Positions 18,242 to 26,146 of a stretch of DNA of 64,000 nt are shown one piece after another. A program made the translations under genes and the position numbers. How positions within the stretch are numbered: position 1 is the stretch's first letter; the number at the start of each line of letters is the position of its first letter. The notes under the pieces are model-generated. The model was not told the DNA's origin, made no database searches, and was given only the letters and a program-made list of their open reading frames with translations. Origin of the DNA: Erythrobacter sp. KY5 (GTDB lineage Bacteria > Pseudomonadota > Alphaproteobacteria > Sphingomonadales > Sphingomonadaceae); the NCBI RefSeq assembly GCF_003264115.1, contig NZ_CP021912.1:1347001-1411000 (forward strand), given 5' to 3'.

Positions 18242-18669
18242 ACTTGTGGGATGGGTGATCCTGACAATGTGTCTGACCAGCTAAGCGAGCAGCCTCATTT
18301 ACGTCGGTCGGAGAATAGAGGCCGCTTCTTGGCAGGATGGTAGTAGCATCAAATCCAATGAGAAGCCGTCGTGACGGACGCGGCAGGCTGGTCTCGCTTT
18401 AGGTCGCTTGCCCAGGGTCTGCTTTTGCGTTGCCCGAGCCGAAATCGGCAGGACCGCTGAAGGCCTAGTCTGGGTCCTTCCACCGTGGTTCGCTCGAAAG
18501 GCAACATTTGGGCCTTATACGGACAGTCCGGTTCTGGCCGAGGAAGTAGCAAAAGCGGCAATTCGGCTTTCGACCCTAATGGCGGACGTTCCAGACCGAC
18601 GAGGGTCAACCCAAAAGCGGACCTCTTCCGGCTCTGTAAGCCGTGTCCTGATGTGGTCGGCGTCCTCCG
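18242..18669. other. 430-bp gene-poor region
   Basis: No convincing gene. Frames on both strands are open, but their products lack domains and sensible starts. It contains a repeat core at 18510-18537 shared with 20906-20933, and GCGGACGTTC/GCGGACCT words near 18583 and 18616. Confidence 0.6.
18510..18537 (+). repeat. Dispersed intergenic repeat, copy 1
   Basis: A 28-bp core identical at 25 positions to 20906-20933. It includes TACGGACAGTCCGGTT-like sequence with an 11-bp dyad CGGACAGTCCG. Weaker similarity (about two-thirds of positions) continues for a further 30 bp. Both copies lie in gene-poor DNA on the same strand, flanking the VOC-rsgA pair. Confidence 0.6.
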
Positions 18670-19425
18670 CTAGCTATCCACCAGGCATAAAGAGGCACCC
18701 CCGGGATCCCTCAGGAACACAGGATTGCTCTCCCACTCATTGGAGGACCTGCCCTCGAGCAGCTGGGCTCCCTGCACCTTGGCTTCCAGCGCGGCGCGAT
18801 GCGCGTCATCGACCCGCACGCTCGGCAGCCACATCGCCTGCGTATCCTGACCACCAGCATTCAGAAGCCGCCCAATATCGGTGGAGGAAGGTCCGACGAT
18901 GCGGCACTCTCCATCGGTGCGCGCCGATGCTGCCGAGAGCTCCCAGTCGAACAGCTCCAGATAGAACCCGGCGGGGAACGCGGACCGTCCCGACAGATAG
19001 ATCTCGGGTCCGAACTGCCGGGTCGGAGCGGGATAGTCATGGCGCGAGAGCGCCAAACCGATCAGCGCACCGGCAGGGTCTCGCAACAATGCGTTTCGGC
19101 CCACCCCCGGAACCTCGAAGGGTTCGCGCAGGATGGTCCCGCCGAGCTCCTGCGCCTGGGCACATGACGCATCGACATCCGCGACTTCGACATAAGCAAT
19201 CCAGCTGTTCGGAAACGCCTCGGGTGTTTGCGTACAACCGGCGCCGGCTTCCCCGTCCAGCAGCGCGAGAATGAAATCCTTCTCGCCCCCGCCCCACGCA
19301 AAGTCCGTCGCGTGCTCGTTCTCATAGCGCCAGCCTGCAACGCGCCTGTAGAAGTCCAACGAGCGCTGAAGGTCGCTCGAGAACAGGTCATGCCAGATGA
19401 TCCGGCCGATCTTCTCCGAGTTCAT
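18670..19425 (-). CDS. Two-domain VOC (glyoxalase/bleomycin-resistance fold) protein
   Basis: 251 residues from ATG 19425, preceded by AAGGAGGAG. Two tandem VOC domains: residues 1-120 (IIWHDLFSSDLQRSLDFYRRVAGW through GALIGL) and about 135-250 (GRSAFPAGFYLELFDWEL through PGGASLCLV). Each has the beta-alpha-beta-beta-beta pattern and the PEG/PGG-type ending (FLRDPGGASL). VOC enzymes hold a metal ion and act on thiols, dioxygen or antibiotics, but the substrate here cannot be inferred. The start overlaps the rsgA stop by four bases, so it is probably in an operon with rsgA. Confidence 0.85.
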   Translation of the reverse strand: MNSEKIGRIIWHDLFSSDLQRSLDFYRRVAGWRYENEHATDFAWGGGEKDFILALLDGEAGAGCTQTPEAFPNSWIAYVEVADVDASCAQAQELGGTILREPFEVPGVGRNALLRDPAGALIGLALSRHDYPAPTRQFGPEIYLSGRSAFPAGFYLELFDWELSAASARTDGECRIVGPSSTDIGRLLNAGGQDTQAMWLPSVRVDDAHRAALEAKVQGAQLLEGRSSNEWESNPVFLRDPGGASLCLVDS

Positions 19426-20513
19426 GATGCTCCTCCTTCGTCGAATTTCGCTTGCTTGATCCGGCGGACGATCTTTCCGAATTCCTTGTCTCTTGATCGG
19501 CGTTCGGCGAGGCTGGCATTGTTGAAGGCCTCTTCCGCCTTGAGCTTGCGCCAGCGGTTCAGCCGGGCCTCGTCGATAGCGCCATGTTCGATGGCATCCA
19601 GGATCGCGCAACCCGGTTCAGCCTCATGCCGACAATCCTTGAAGCGGCACTGGGACGCCAGTTCGTGCAGATCGGCAAAGACACTGTCGATACCGGACGC
19701 TGCATCGGTCAATTGCAGCTCGCGCATGCCCGGCGTATCGAGAACGACGCAGCCGCCCGGGATCAAGTGCAGCTGACGCCGGGTGGTCGTGTGGCGTCCC
19801 TTGGCATCGTCCTCGCGTATCGGCTGAGTTGCGATGGCATCGCTTCCGGCCAGAGCATTGGTGAGGGTCGATTTCCCGACACCCGACGAGCCGAGAAACG
19901 CGACGGTTTGTCCCGGTTTGCACCATGGGCCGAGCTTCGTTCCGGGCTCGTCGCCTCGCGCATCGAGAGCAATGACCGGAACCAGATCGGAGATCGCCTG
20001 AGCTTTGGCGAGATATTCCTCGACGCCTTGTGCCAGATCGGACTTGGTCAGCAGGATGACCGGAGCGATGTCTGCTTCGAAAGCGATGGCAATATAGCGT
20101 TCCAGGCGCGCGACATTGAAATCCTGATTGCACGAGGAAACGATGAAAATCGTGTCGATGTTGGCAGCGATGAGCTGCACATGCCGGTCCGTCCCAGGTG
20201 CGCGACGCTTGATCAGGCTCTTTCTGGCGAGGATGCGGCTCGCGCCCGGTCGCTGGGGGTTCAGCATGATCCAGTCACCGATGGCTACGCCGTCGATGGG
20301 CACGATGGCCCGATCGATACCATCGCCGACCACATGCATGGCACCGCGATGGACTTCGACGATCCGGACAGGTGGAGTCTCAGACAGCTCATCGGCGCTG
20401 ACTTGCCGAGAGAAGAACGGTTGCCAGCCAAGCGTTTCGAGAGGTGTCGGTTGTCGTTGGTCTCGTCCGCCCAAAGCCTTGGATGGACGGAACACGGAAA
20501 AATCCTTGGTCAT
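19422..20513 (-). CDS. rsgA: Ribosome small-subunit-dependent GTPase A
   Basis: 363 residues. Order: N-terminal OB-fold (about 50-105), circularly permuted GTPase domain with G4 TKSD at 156-159 before G1 GSSGVGKST at 208-216, G3 DTPGM around 265, then a C-terminal zinc motif (CRFKDCRHEAEPGC, about 288-301) and a helical tail. The permuted motif order and the zinc-binding Cys/His set are diagnostic of RsgA. It acts late in 30S assembly by releasing RbfA and checking the decoding centre. The stop overlaps the VOC protein start (ATGA). Confidence 0.95.
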   Translation of the reverse strand: MTKDFSVFRPSKALGGRDQRQPTPLETLGWQPFFSRQVSADELSETPPVRIVEVHRGAMHVVGDGIDRAIVPIDGVAIGDWIMLNPQRPGASRILARKSLIKRRAPGTDRHVQLIAANIDTIFIVSSCNQDFNVARLERYIAIAFEADIAPVILLTKSDLAQGVEEYLAKAQAISDLVPVIALDARGDEPGTKLGPWCKPGQTVAFLGSSGVGKSTLTNALAGSDAIATQPIREDDAKGRHTTTRRQLHLIPGGCVVLDTPGMRELQLTDAASGIDSVFADLHELASQCRFKDCRHEAEPGCAILDAIEHGAIDEARLNRWRKLKAEEAFNNASLAERRSRDKEFGKIVRRIKQAKFDEGGAS

Positions 20514-21125
20514 TGTGAGTAGCTTTCATGTCGCTGCCGCGAGCGTTGCTCGGGCGCAAAGTGTCAGAAATTACTGAGGTCGCAGACGAAGGAAGTCACC
20601 CAGGCGAACCTGGCAACCGTGACGCTTCGTCAGATTTGCACCGGGAGGAATGGTCTTCCTCCCCACTTTAGCAGGACATCAAAGCTCCGTTTTTCCTGTA
20701 ACCATTGATAGTCGTTTTTCGACCGAATCACAAGGTCCACAGGACGGGTGGTCTCTGGCAGGATGCAGACGCTGATGCTGCCGATTGAGCGTGTTGTCCC
20801 GCCAAAACCAGACCGTCCGCTTTCCACCCAATCTCAGCCGATTGCATGGAAGTATCTCGACCATGAAACCTGGCAGCCTTGTGCGTCCAGCTAATCGAAA
20901 AAATGGGGCCGTACACGGACAGTCCGGTTTTGGACGCGGTTTTACCGAAGCTGCCATTCGCCGTTCCAATATCAGTGCCCGTTTCCGAACAGATTGAGAC
21001 ATTCATTTCAGGCAGCACAAACGTCTCAATCTCACAAAAACAGTTTCTGGGGCTGCTTCAGTCCGTCCGGCGGGACGGACTACTGATTTCGGCGCTATCC
21101 GGCTTGTCGGTCGGTAGTATCGGGG
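20514..21125. other. 610-bp gene-poor region with repeat remnants
   Basis: No supported gene. It starts at the rsgA promoter side, contains the second copy of the dispersed repeat (20906-20933), a GTCCGCTTTCCACCC word at 20815-20829, and runs directly into the truncated VOC pseudogene at 21126. Open frames here give products without domains. Confidence 0.6.
20906..20933 (+). repeat. Dispersed intergenic repeat, copy 2
   Basis: Matches 18510-18537 at 25 of 28 positions, same orientation, 2.4 kb away. The flanking AGC-GC-ATTCG spacing is also kept. It is probably a member of a family of degenerate intergenic repeats in this genome. Confidence 0.6.
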
Positions 21126-21542
21126 TCGGAATTCTATGTCCCGCTCATCCCCGACAGCTCCATCGACAACGTGTTCGAGCACGGTCAGACCGACGATCCT
21201 ATGATCGTCGAGTTCACCCTTGGCGGCGCACCGATGATGATCCTCACCGCAGGCCCGCATCACAAGTTGACACCGGCTGCGTCGATTAGCGTGCTGACCA
21301 GGGATCAGGCGGAGACCGACCACCTGTGGAGCGCACTCGTCGCCAATGGCGGAGAGGAAAGCCAATGCGGATGGCTGGTCGATCGCTTCGGCGTCTCCTG
21401 GCAAATCGTCCCGGAAAACCTGCCGCGCCTGCTTGGCCAACCCGACCGTGCAGCCGGAGCGCGGGCGCAAGCTGCGATGATGCAGATGCGCAAGATCGAT
21501 ATCGCCGCGCTCGAGGCGGCGGCAAGGGAACCCGCACGATGA
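21126..21542 (+). pseudogene. PhnB-like VOC protein lacking its N terminus
   Basis: From 21129 the frame reads EFYVPLIPDSSIDNV and continues in register through VEFTLGGAPMMIL, CGWLVDRFGVSWQIVP and MQMRKIDIAALEAA. This is the near-complete body of a PhnB/3-demethylubiquinone-methyltransferase-like VOC domain. Intact relatives begin about 18-20 residues earlier with a KITPCLWF-like strand. Upstream, the frame hits TGA at 21084 with no ATG, GTG or TTG before EFYV. The first usable start is the GTG at 21171, inside the fold. The gene therefore lost its 5' end at the junction with repeat-bearing DNA and is probably dead. Confidence 0.7.
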
Positions 21543-21656
21543 TCAGGCTTTACGGAACGGGCGCAGGTCGCGCATGTCTTCCCTGAATCAGCGGAAGTGA
21601 GCCGGTTCTCGGACAGTTGAGTCAGGCATCGTGAGGTCCGACAAAGAGCAGGGCGC

Positions 21657-21732
21657 TGGTGCCGGTTAGAGGATTCGAACCCCTGGCCTGATGATTACAA
21701 ATCAACTGCTCTACCAACTGAGCTAAACCGGC
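21657..21732 (-). tRNA. tRNA-Thr (anticodon TGT)
   Basis: 76 nt on the minus strand including an encoded CCA. Acceptor GCCGGTT pairs with AACCGGC with discriminator A. D-arm TAGCTCAGTTGGTAGAGCA, anticodon loop TTTGTAA with anticodon TGT, and T-loop GGTTCGAATCC are all present. It decodes ACA and, with modification, other Thr codons. Confidence 0.97.
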
Positions 21733-21931
21733 GTGCCAGTGCGGCGTTCTTGCGAAGAGAGCGCCCGCTAGCCGCAAAGCGCCCCTTCTGTCCAGATGGC
21801 AAAACAACCAGACTGCAATCGGGCTGCACAATTCGGTTTGCCGAAGGCAGTTTGCGCTTTGTCGAATGGGGCGCAAATGGCCTTGCATCCCGCCTGCTTA
21901 AGATACATCTTAGTGCCACAGAAAGGGGCAA

Positions 21932-22351
21932 ATGGTGGACGACAATCTGCACAAACAGATGGTATTTGAAGAGAACCGAAAGTCGACGGGGGTTGCATAT
22001 CTCCTGTGGCTTTTCCTTGGCTGGTTCGGGGTCCACCGTTTCTATACCGGCAACACCAAATCAGGCGCGATCCAGCTTGTCCTTACGCTGACGGGGATCG
22101 GGTTCCTGCTTGTCACCTTCTGGTGGTGGCTGTTTGATGCACTGCTCGTGCCGGGCCTTGTGAATGAGCGTAACCGCAACACGATCGACATGATCAACGC
22201 GTCTATGTCCTATCGCGACGGCGAACATGTCGAAGAACCGCGCCGGATCGAGACCGAGGCCGACCGCAAGCGTGAAGCGATGCTCGAAGACCTGCGTCAG
22301 ACCGGATACCGCAAAGAACGGCGCAGCGATTTTTCGCAGTTGTATCGTTGA
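21932..22351 (+). CDS. TM2-domain membrane protein
   Basis: 139 residues with GAAAGGGG upstream of the ATG. A TM2 domain occupies residues 17-70: a first helix (GVAYLLWLFLGWFGVHRFY), the conserved turn YTGNTKSGAIQL, and a second helix ending in WWWLFDALLVPGLV. The Asp of WWLFDALLV is the signature residue. The C-terminal 70 residues are charged and cytoplasmic (ETEADRKREAMLEDLRQTGYRKERR). TM2 proteins are widespread and mostly uncharacterised. Confidence 0.85.
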   Translation: MVDDNLHKQMVFEENRKSTGVAYLLWLFLGWFGVHRFYTGNTKSGAIQLVLTLTGIGFLLVTFWWWLFDALLVPGLVNERNRNTIDMINASMSYRDGEHVEEPRRIETEADRKREAMLEDLRQTGYRKERRSDFSQLYR

Positions 22352-22390
22352 GTTTGCGCGCCCGCATCCGCGGGTGCGTCCTCGCTAGAC

Positions 22391-22407
22391 GCGCAGCAAA
22401 GCTGCGC
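22391..22407. terminator. GC-rich hairpin after the TM2 gene
   Basis: GCGCAGC-AAA-GCTGCGC, a perfect 7-bp stem, in a 106-bp G+C-rich gap (22352-22457) between the TM2 gene and the convergent DUF429-like gene. The rest of the gap is GCGGGC/CGGTCGC low-complexity sequence. It lacks a T-run, so termination is only a possibility. Confidence 0.4.
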
Positions 22408-22457
22408 CCGCTGCGGGCGGGCGGTCGCCCTTGCGGTCGCTGGCGCGACCGAAATTC

Positions 22458-23372
22458 CTACAACCCTCCAAACGTCCATCCTTCTGTCCAGGCGATTTCC
22501 GCCGTCAGGCAGCGCGGTTCCCAGCGCTCGGGTTCGCTCGCGGTCTTGCGCAGCCATGCGGCGGTCAGCAGCGCGTCCGAAGAGTGGTCGTCAATCTCGC
22601 CAAACTTGTCGACCGGCGGACTGTCCAATGCGCCTATGGCTGCGTTCAGGTCGGCAAAGGTGAGCAGTTTGGTGCGCGTCCCGTTTCTGCCGCCCAGCGC
22701 ATCGGCGGCTTCGCGCGAGGCGAGGCCGGTATAGATCTCGACCAGCATCGAGCCGCCCTGTTTGAGCCGTTTTTCAGGCACCGGGTCCATCGGCCAAACC
22801 GGCAAAGACCCGCGCAGTTTGTGCAGCATCCGCATTCCGGTTAGCGAGCTTTTGCCCACCTGCGCCGCACCCACCAGATTGAAATTTGAAACAGGGCGGC
22901 ACTTCTGGCGCCACTGGGCGACTTCGGCCTCGCGCAACCGGCCCGTCTTGCTCGCCGCATCGGGCAGGTGGAAGCGGTCGCCCTCATCGCCCTTGCCGTG
23001 TCGGAAGTATCGCCGCGCCTCGACATGTTCGACAAAACTGTGCGCGCCAAGCTGCGGGTCGCCCTCGCATATCTCGTCGATCAGTGCCCAGAGCTTCTTT
23101 GCATGGCTGGGAGAGCGGTCCCAGCCGGGAAAGAACGCCCCGCAATCGTTGAAGGGCAGCGAAATACCAAGGTCGATGCCGACAAGTGTGTTGGCGGGCA
23201 GTTCGTCGCGCAGCAGGCGATAGACATCGACCCGCGACCACCCGCCTGAGGGTGGCTCCACCAGCACCGGCGGGCCACCCGCCGCCTCGGCAATGGCGAG
23301 CGCTATGCCCTTGTGCCGCTCACCTTTCGCGCCCGACCAGTCGACGGCGAGGAAGTGGTCCCAATCACGCAT
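22458..23372 (-). CDS. DUF429-like protein with RNase-H-like acidic motifs
   Basis: 304 residues. It opens with HFLAVDWSGAKG (Asp 11), has VGIDLGIS (Asp 67), and near the end DDHSSDALLTAAW (Asp 261/262 and 266). This spacing of acidic residues on strand-like segments followed by a helix is what the RNase-H-like nuclease/resolvase fold shows, and AVDWSGA is typical of DUF429 relatives. Function is unproven; a nuclease is inferred. Its ATG lies 8 bp inside the end of rarA, so it is likely co-expressed with that replication-fork protein, which fits a DNA-related role. Confidence 0.65.
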   Translation of the reverse strand: MRDWDHFLAVDWSGAKGERHKGIALAIAEAAGGPPVLVEPPSGGWSRVDVYRLLRDELPANTLVGIDLGISLPFNDCGAFFPGWDRSPSHAKKLWALIDEICEGDPQLGAHSFVEHVEARRYFRHGKGDEGDRFHLPDAASKTGRLREAEVAQWRQKCRPVSNFNLVGAAQVGKSSLTGMRMLHKLRGSLPVWPMDPVPEKRLKQGGSMLVEIYTGLASREAADALGGRNGTRTKLLTFADLNAAIGALDSPPVDKFGEIDDHSSDALLTAAWLRKTASEPERWEPRCLTAEIAWTEGWTFGGL

Positions 23373-24726
23373 TTTTTCGTCCTACCGCTTCGCTGCTTGA
23401 GGACGCAGGACTGCCGCGCTGCTCCCGCAGCTTGTCCCAATAGGCGATCCGCTCGCGCACCTTGCGCTCGAACCCGCGTTCGACCGGCTCGTAGAAAGTC
23501 TGCGGCTCCATCTCCTCGGGCCAGTAATTGTCGCCCGAAAAGCCTTCGTCGGTGTTGTGGTCGTAGGCGTAGCCTTCGCCGTATCCGATATCCTTCATCA
23601 GCTTGGTCGGCGCGTTGAGGATGTTGGCTGGCGGCATCAGCGAACCTGTCTCCTTCGCGGCGCGGAAGGCGGATTTTTGCGCTGCATAGGCGGCGTTCGA
23701 TTTGGGCGCGGTGGCGCAGTAGAGGCAGGCCTGCACAATCGCGAGCTCGCCCTCGGGGCTGCCCAGGAACTGGTAGGCATCCTTTGCCGCAAGACACTGG
23801 GTGAGCGCCTGCGGGTCGGCAAGGCCAATGTCTTCAGAAGCAAAGCGCACAAGGCGGCGCAGCACATATAGCGGCTCTTCCCCGGCGGTGAGCATTCGCG
23901 CGAGGTAATAGAGCGATGCCTGAGGATCGGAACCGCGCAAGGATTTGTGAAGCGCGCTGATGAGGTTGTAATGCCCGTCGCGGTCCTTGTCGTAGACCGC
24001 AACGCGCCGTTGCAGAAAGGCGCCGAGAGCCGCCGGGTCAAGCGGTGCGTCAAGCTTCGCATTGTAGAGTGTCTCGGCCTGACCGAGCAGGAAACGCCCG
24101 TCTCCATCGGCGCTTGCAATCAAGGCTGCGCGCGCGTCCTCGGTAAGGGGGAGGGGGCCTTCGAGTTCCTCGGCGCGGGTGAGCAGCTTTTCCAGCGCTT
24201 CATGGCTTAGCCGTTCGAGGATCAGCACCTGTGCCCGGCTAAGCAGTGCAGCGTTGAGGGCAAAGCTGGGGTTCTCGGTCGTCGCACCGACCAGCGTGAC
24301 TGTCCCGCGTTCGACAAAGGGGAGAAAGCCGTCCTGCTGCGCGCGATTGAAGCGGTGGATTTCGTCCACGAACAGCAGCGTTGTCTTGCCCGCCTGCGCC
24401 ATCTTGTCTGCCTCGGCAAAGGCTTTCTTGAGGTCGGCGACGCCCGAAAACACCGCGCTGATCGAGACGAAGCGCATTCCCACCGCATCGGCGAGCAGGC
24501 GGGCAATGCTGGTCTTGCCAGTGCCCGGCGGACCCCACAAAACCATGCTGGCGAGCTTGCCCGCCGCAACCATCCTTCCGATTGCGCCTTGCGGCCCGGT
24601 CAGATGTTCCTGCCCGATCACTTCCTCCAGGGAGCGCGGGCGCAGGCGGTCGGCAAGCGGGGCGTCCGCGCGCGGTTCGTCGCTCGCGCGGGCGGACTGG
24701 GGTTCATCTGCAAACAAATCGGCCAT
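23365..24726 (-). CDS. rarA: Replication-associated recombination protein A (MgsA/RarA AAA+ ATPase)
   Basis: 453 residues from ATG 24726; an in-frame GTG at 24747 would add seven. An N-terminal DLFADEP segment is followed by the AAA+ core: Walker A GPPGTGKTS, Walker B LLFVDEIHRFN, sensor GATTENPSF. The C-terminal tetramerisation part contains RGSDPQASLYYLARM and the ending YDHNTDEGFSGDNYWPEEM, characteristic of RarA/WRNIP1. It acts at stalled replication forks with SSB and the clamp loader. The DUF429-like gene overlaps its 3' end. It is divergent from padR. Confidence 0.95.
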   Translation of the reverse strand: MADLFADEPQSARASDEPRADAPLADRLRPRSLEEVIGQEHLTGPQGAIGRMVAAGKLASMVLWGPPGTGKTSIARLLADAVGMRFVSISAVFSGVADLKKAFAEADKMAQAGKTTLLFVDEIHRFNRAQQDGFLPFVERGTVTLVGATTENPSFALNAALLSRAQVLILERLSHEALEKLLTRAEELEGPLPLTEDARAALIASADGDGRFLLGQAETLYNAKLDAPLDPAALGAFLQRRVAVYDKDRDGHYNLISALHKSLRGSDPQASLYYLARMLTAGEEPLYVLRRLVRFASEDIGLADPQALTQCLAAKDAYQFLGSPEGELAIVQACLYCATAPKSNAAYAAQKSAFRAAKETGSLMPPANILNAPTKLMKDIGYGEGYAYDHNTDEGFSGDNYWPEEMEPQTFYEPVERGFERKVRERIAYWDKLREQRGSPASSSSEAVGRKNA

Positions 24727-24798
24727 TCGTGGATCGAGATAAGCCACTCGTCGGAAAAAGCCATATCGCGTGATCAGAGCTCTTGAAGAGATAGGTCA

Positions 24799-24810
24799 AA
24801 GATATATCTT
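24799..24810. promoter_or_regulatory. Perfect palindrome upstream of the PadR gene
   Basis: AAGATATATCTT is a perfect 12-bp palindrome, 29 bp before the padR start and in the divergent gap with rarA. PadR proteins commonly repress their own genes through short AT-rich dyads, so this is a candidate autoregulatory operator. No second copy was seen in the window. Confidence 0.4.
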
Positions 24811-24838
24811 GGGCGTCATAAGAACTATCAGGAGACCT

Positions 24839-25495
24839 ATGATGACGAGAAGGTATGGACGTGGCGGCTGGAACCAGTTGGGCCCGATGCTTGCCATGAT
24901 GGCCGCGCAGGCCGCGAATGAATGGGATTCCAGCAGCGAGCGTGACGAGCGCCGTTCGCGCCGCTCGCGCACCTGGCATGACGGAACGAACACGCGCAAG
25001 CGCCGCGGCCGCATGTTCGGCACGGGCGAACTTCGCCTCGCGCTGCTTGCGCTCATCGCCAAGGAGCCGCGCCATGGATACGAACTGATCCGCGCGATCG
25101 AGGACATGACCGGCGGCAGCTATGCCCCGTCGCCCGGGGCGGTCTATCCCACGCTCCAGATGCTTGAGGAAGAAGGCCTCATCAAACCGGCCAAGGTCAA
25201 GGAGAGCGCCGACGACGAGGACGCCAGCAGCAAGAAACCGTTCAAGGTGACCAAAGCCGGCAAGGCCGAACTCGCCGACCGCGAAGACGAGGTCGAAGAG
25301 CTCATGGGCCGCCTCGGCGAACACGCTGTGCGAGCCGAAAAGGTCAAGGCCAAGTCGCCCGACCTGTGGCGTGCAATGGGCAACCTTGCGACCGTGCTCA
25401 AGAACCGCGCGCGGGCGGGCAAGCTCGACCAGAAAGCGATCGACGAGATCGTCGACATCATCGACGAAGTCGCCAAGCGGATCGAGCGCCTCTAG
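24839..25495 (+). CDS. PadR-family transcriptional regulator
   Basis: 218 residues from ATG 24839 with AGGAGAC just upstream. The first 60 residues are a Met-rich then Arg/Ser-rich flexible lead (SERDERRSRRSRTWHDG). The winged-helix PadR domain follows: ELRLALLALIAKEPRHGYELIRAIEDM, then APSPGAVYPTLQMLEEEGLI, the recognition helix and the classic SxGxVYPxLxxLExxG motif. A C-terminal helical dimerisation region covers about 150-218. The long basic N-terminal extension is unusual. The next two genes, on the same strand, are small membrane proteins, likely targets of the regulator. Confidence 0.88.
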   Translation: MMTRRYGRGGWNQLGPMLAMMAAQAANEWDSSSERDERRSRRSRTWHDGTNTRKRRGRMFGTGELRLALLALIAKEPRHGYELIRAIEDMTGGSYAPSPGAVYPTLQMLEEEGLIKPAKVKESADDEDASSKKPFKVTKAGKAELADREDEVEELMGRLGEHAVRAEKVKAKSPDLWRAMGNLATVLKNRARAGKLDQKAIDEIVDIIDEVAKRIERL

Positions 25496-25540
25496 GCGGT
25501 TTAACGCCTGCGAAACCACAAGGCTTTGCTTTAAGAACAC

Positions 25541-25610
25541 GTCTCCGGGTGCATGAAGAACACTCGCGCGGGCCCGGATACGCGGTTCGCAGTCCTTCAG
25601 ACCCGGAGAC
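25541..25610 (+). promoter_or_regulatory. 5'-leader stem that covers the ribosome binding site
   Basis: GTCTCCGGGT at 25541-25550 and ACCCGGAGAC at 25601-25610 are perfect 10-bp reverse complements separated by 50 nt. The right arm contains the GGAG (25605-25608) that sits about 9 nt before the ATG at 25618. If the stem forms, it hides the ribosome binding site. The loop also contains the GC-rich CGCGCGGGCCCGG. This could be a riboregulator, a thermometer-like switch or chance; no known riboswitch class is recognised. Confidence 0.4.
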
Positions 25611-25617
25611 TTGATCC

Positions 25618-26022
25618 ATGCGAGCCATTCTTTCCAGACGCGACGTACCGGGCGAGGCAATGCCGTGGCACATGCTTGCGGTGGGCGTGCTCGTGCTTGC
25701 GTGGTCGGTCATGGTGTTTGCCAAATACGGTGTGCTCGGCACGGCGTCGGGCGAAATCTCGGGCTGGACACAGGTTCACGTCGCGGCATGCGTCTGGGGT
25801 AACTTTGCAGGCGCGATCCTGCTGCTGGCCCGGTCGCGCTGGGCTGTGCAGGCTTTCGTGACCGGCATCGTGGGTATCATGGCAGCGTCATTGACGCTCA
25901 TCATCCAGAACGGCCCTGCGGCCAGCATCTACCATATGCCGGCGCTGTTCGGCCTTTGGGTCATCACGCAGACCGCGCTGCTTTATGCACTGCGCGTACG
26001 CTCTCGCGGGCTGCTGCGCTAA
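25618..26022 (+). CDS. Four-helix small membrane protein, paralog 1
   Basis: 134 residues with four hydrophobic segments: LAVGVLVLAWSVMVF, WGNFAGAILLLA, FVTGIVGIMAASLTLII and LFGLWVITQTALLYA. The pattern PWHMLAVGVLVLAW near the N terminus, the WG-AG-ILLL-RSR-AV motif, and the final short RSRGLLR tail are repeated in the gene at 26147. The two are therefore tandem paralogs. No function is known. It follows the PadR gene by 122 bp, and its start is preceded by the leader stem described separately. Confidence 0.7.
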   Translation: MRAILSRRDVPGEAMPWHMLAVGVLVLAWSVMVFAKYGVLGTASGEISGWTQVHVAACVWGNFAGAILLLARSRWAVQAFVTGIVGIMAASLTLIIQNGPAASIYHMPALFGLWVITQTALLYALRVRSRGLLR

Positions 26023-26122
26023 AGCGCTTGGAAGAAAGCGATATGTTCCTGATCGAAGCCGCGCTTGCGAGGCGCAGCGCGATCTGACACTTCTCATACC
26101 CGACGGGTCGCCGATCAATGGT

Positions 26123-26134
26123 CGCGATATCGCG
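26123..26134. promoter_or_regulatory. Palindrome next to the ribosome binding site of paralog 2
   Basis: CGCGATATCGCG is a perfect 12-bp palindrome ending directly before the GGGGAGAG ribosome binding site of the gene at 26147. It could be a protein site or a small RNA hairpin affecting translation. It also contains an EcoRV-like GATATC, so chance is possible. Confidence 0.3.
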
Positions 26135-26146
26135 GGGAGAGACATA

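Noticed and set aside
21657..21732. tRNA-Thr as an integration (att) site
   Set aside because: No integrase or direct repeat of the tRNA 3' end was found on either side within the window.
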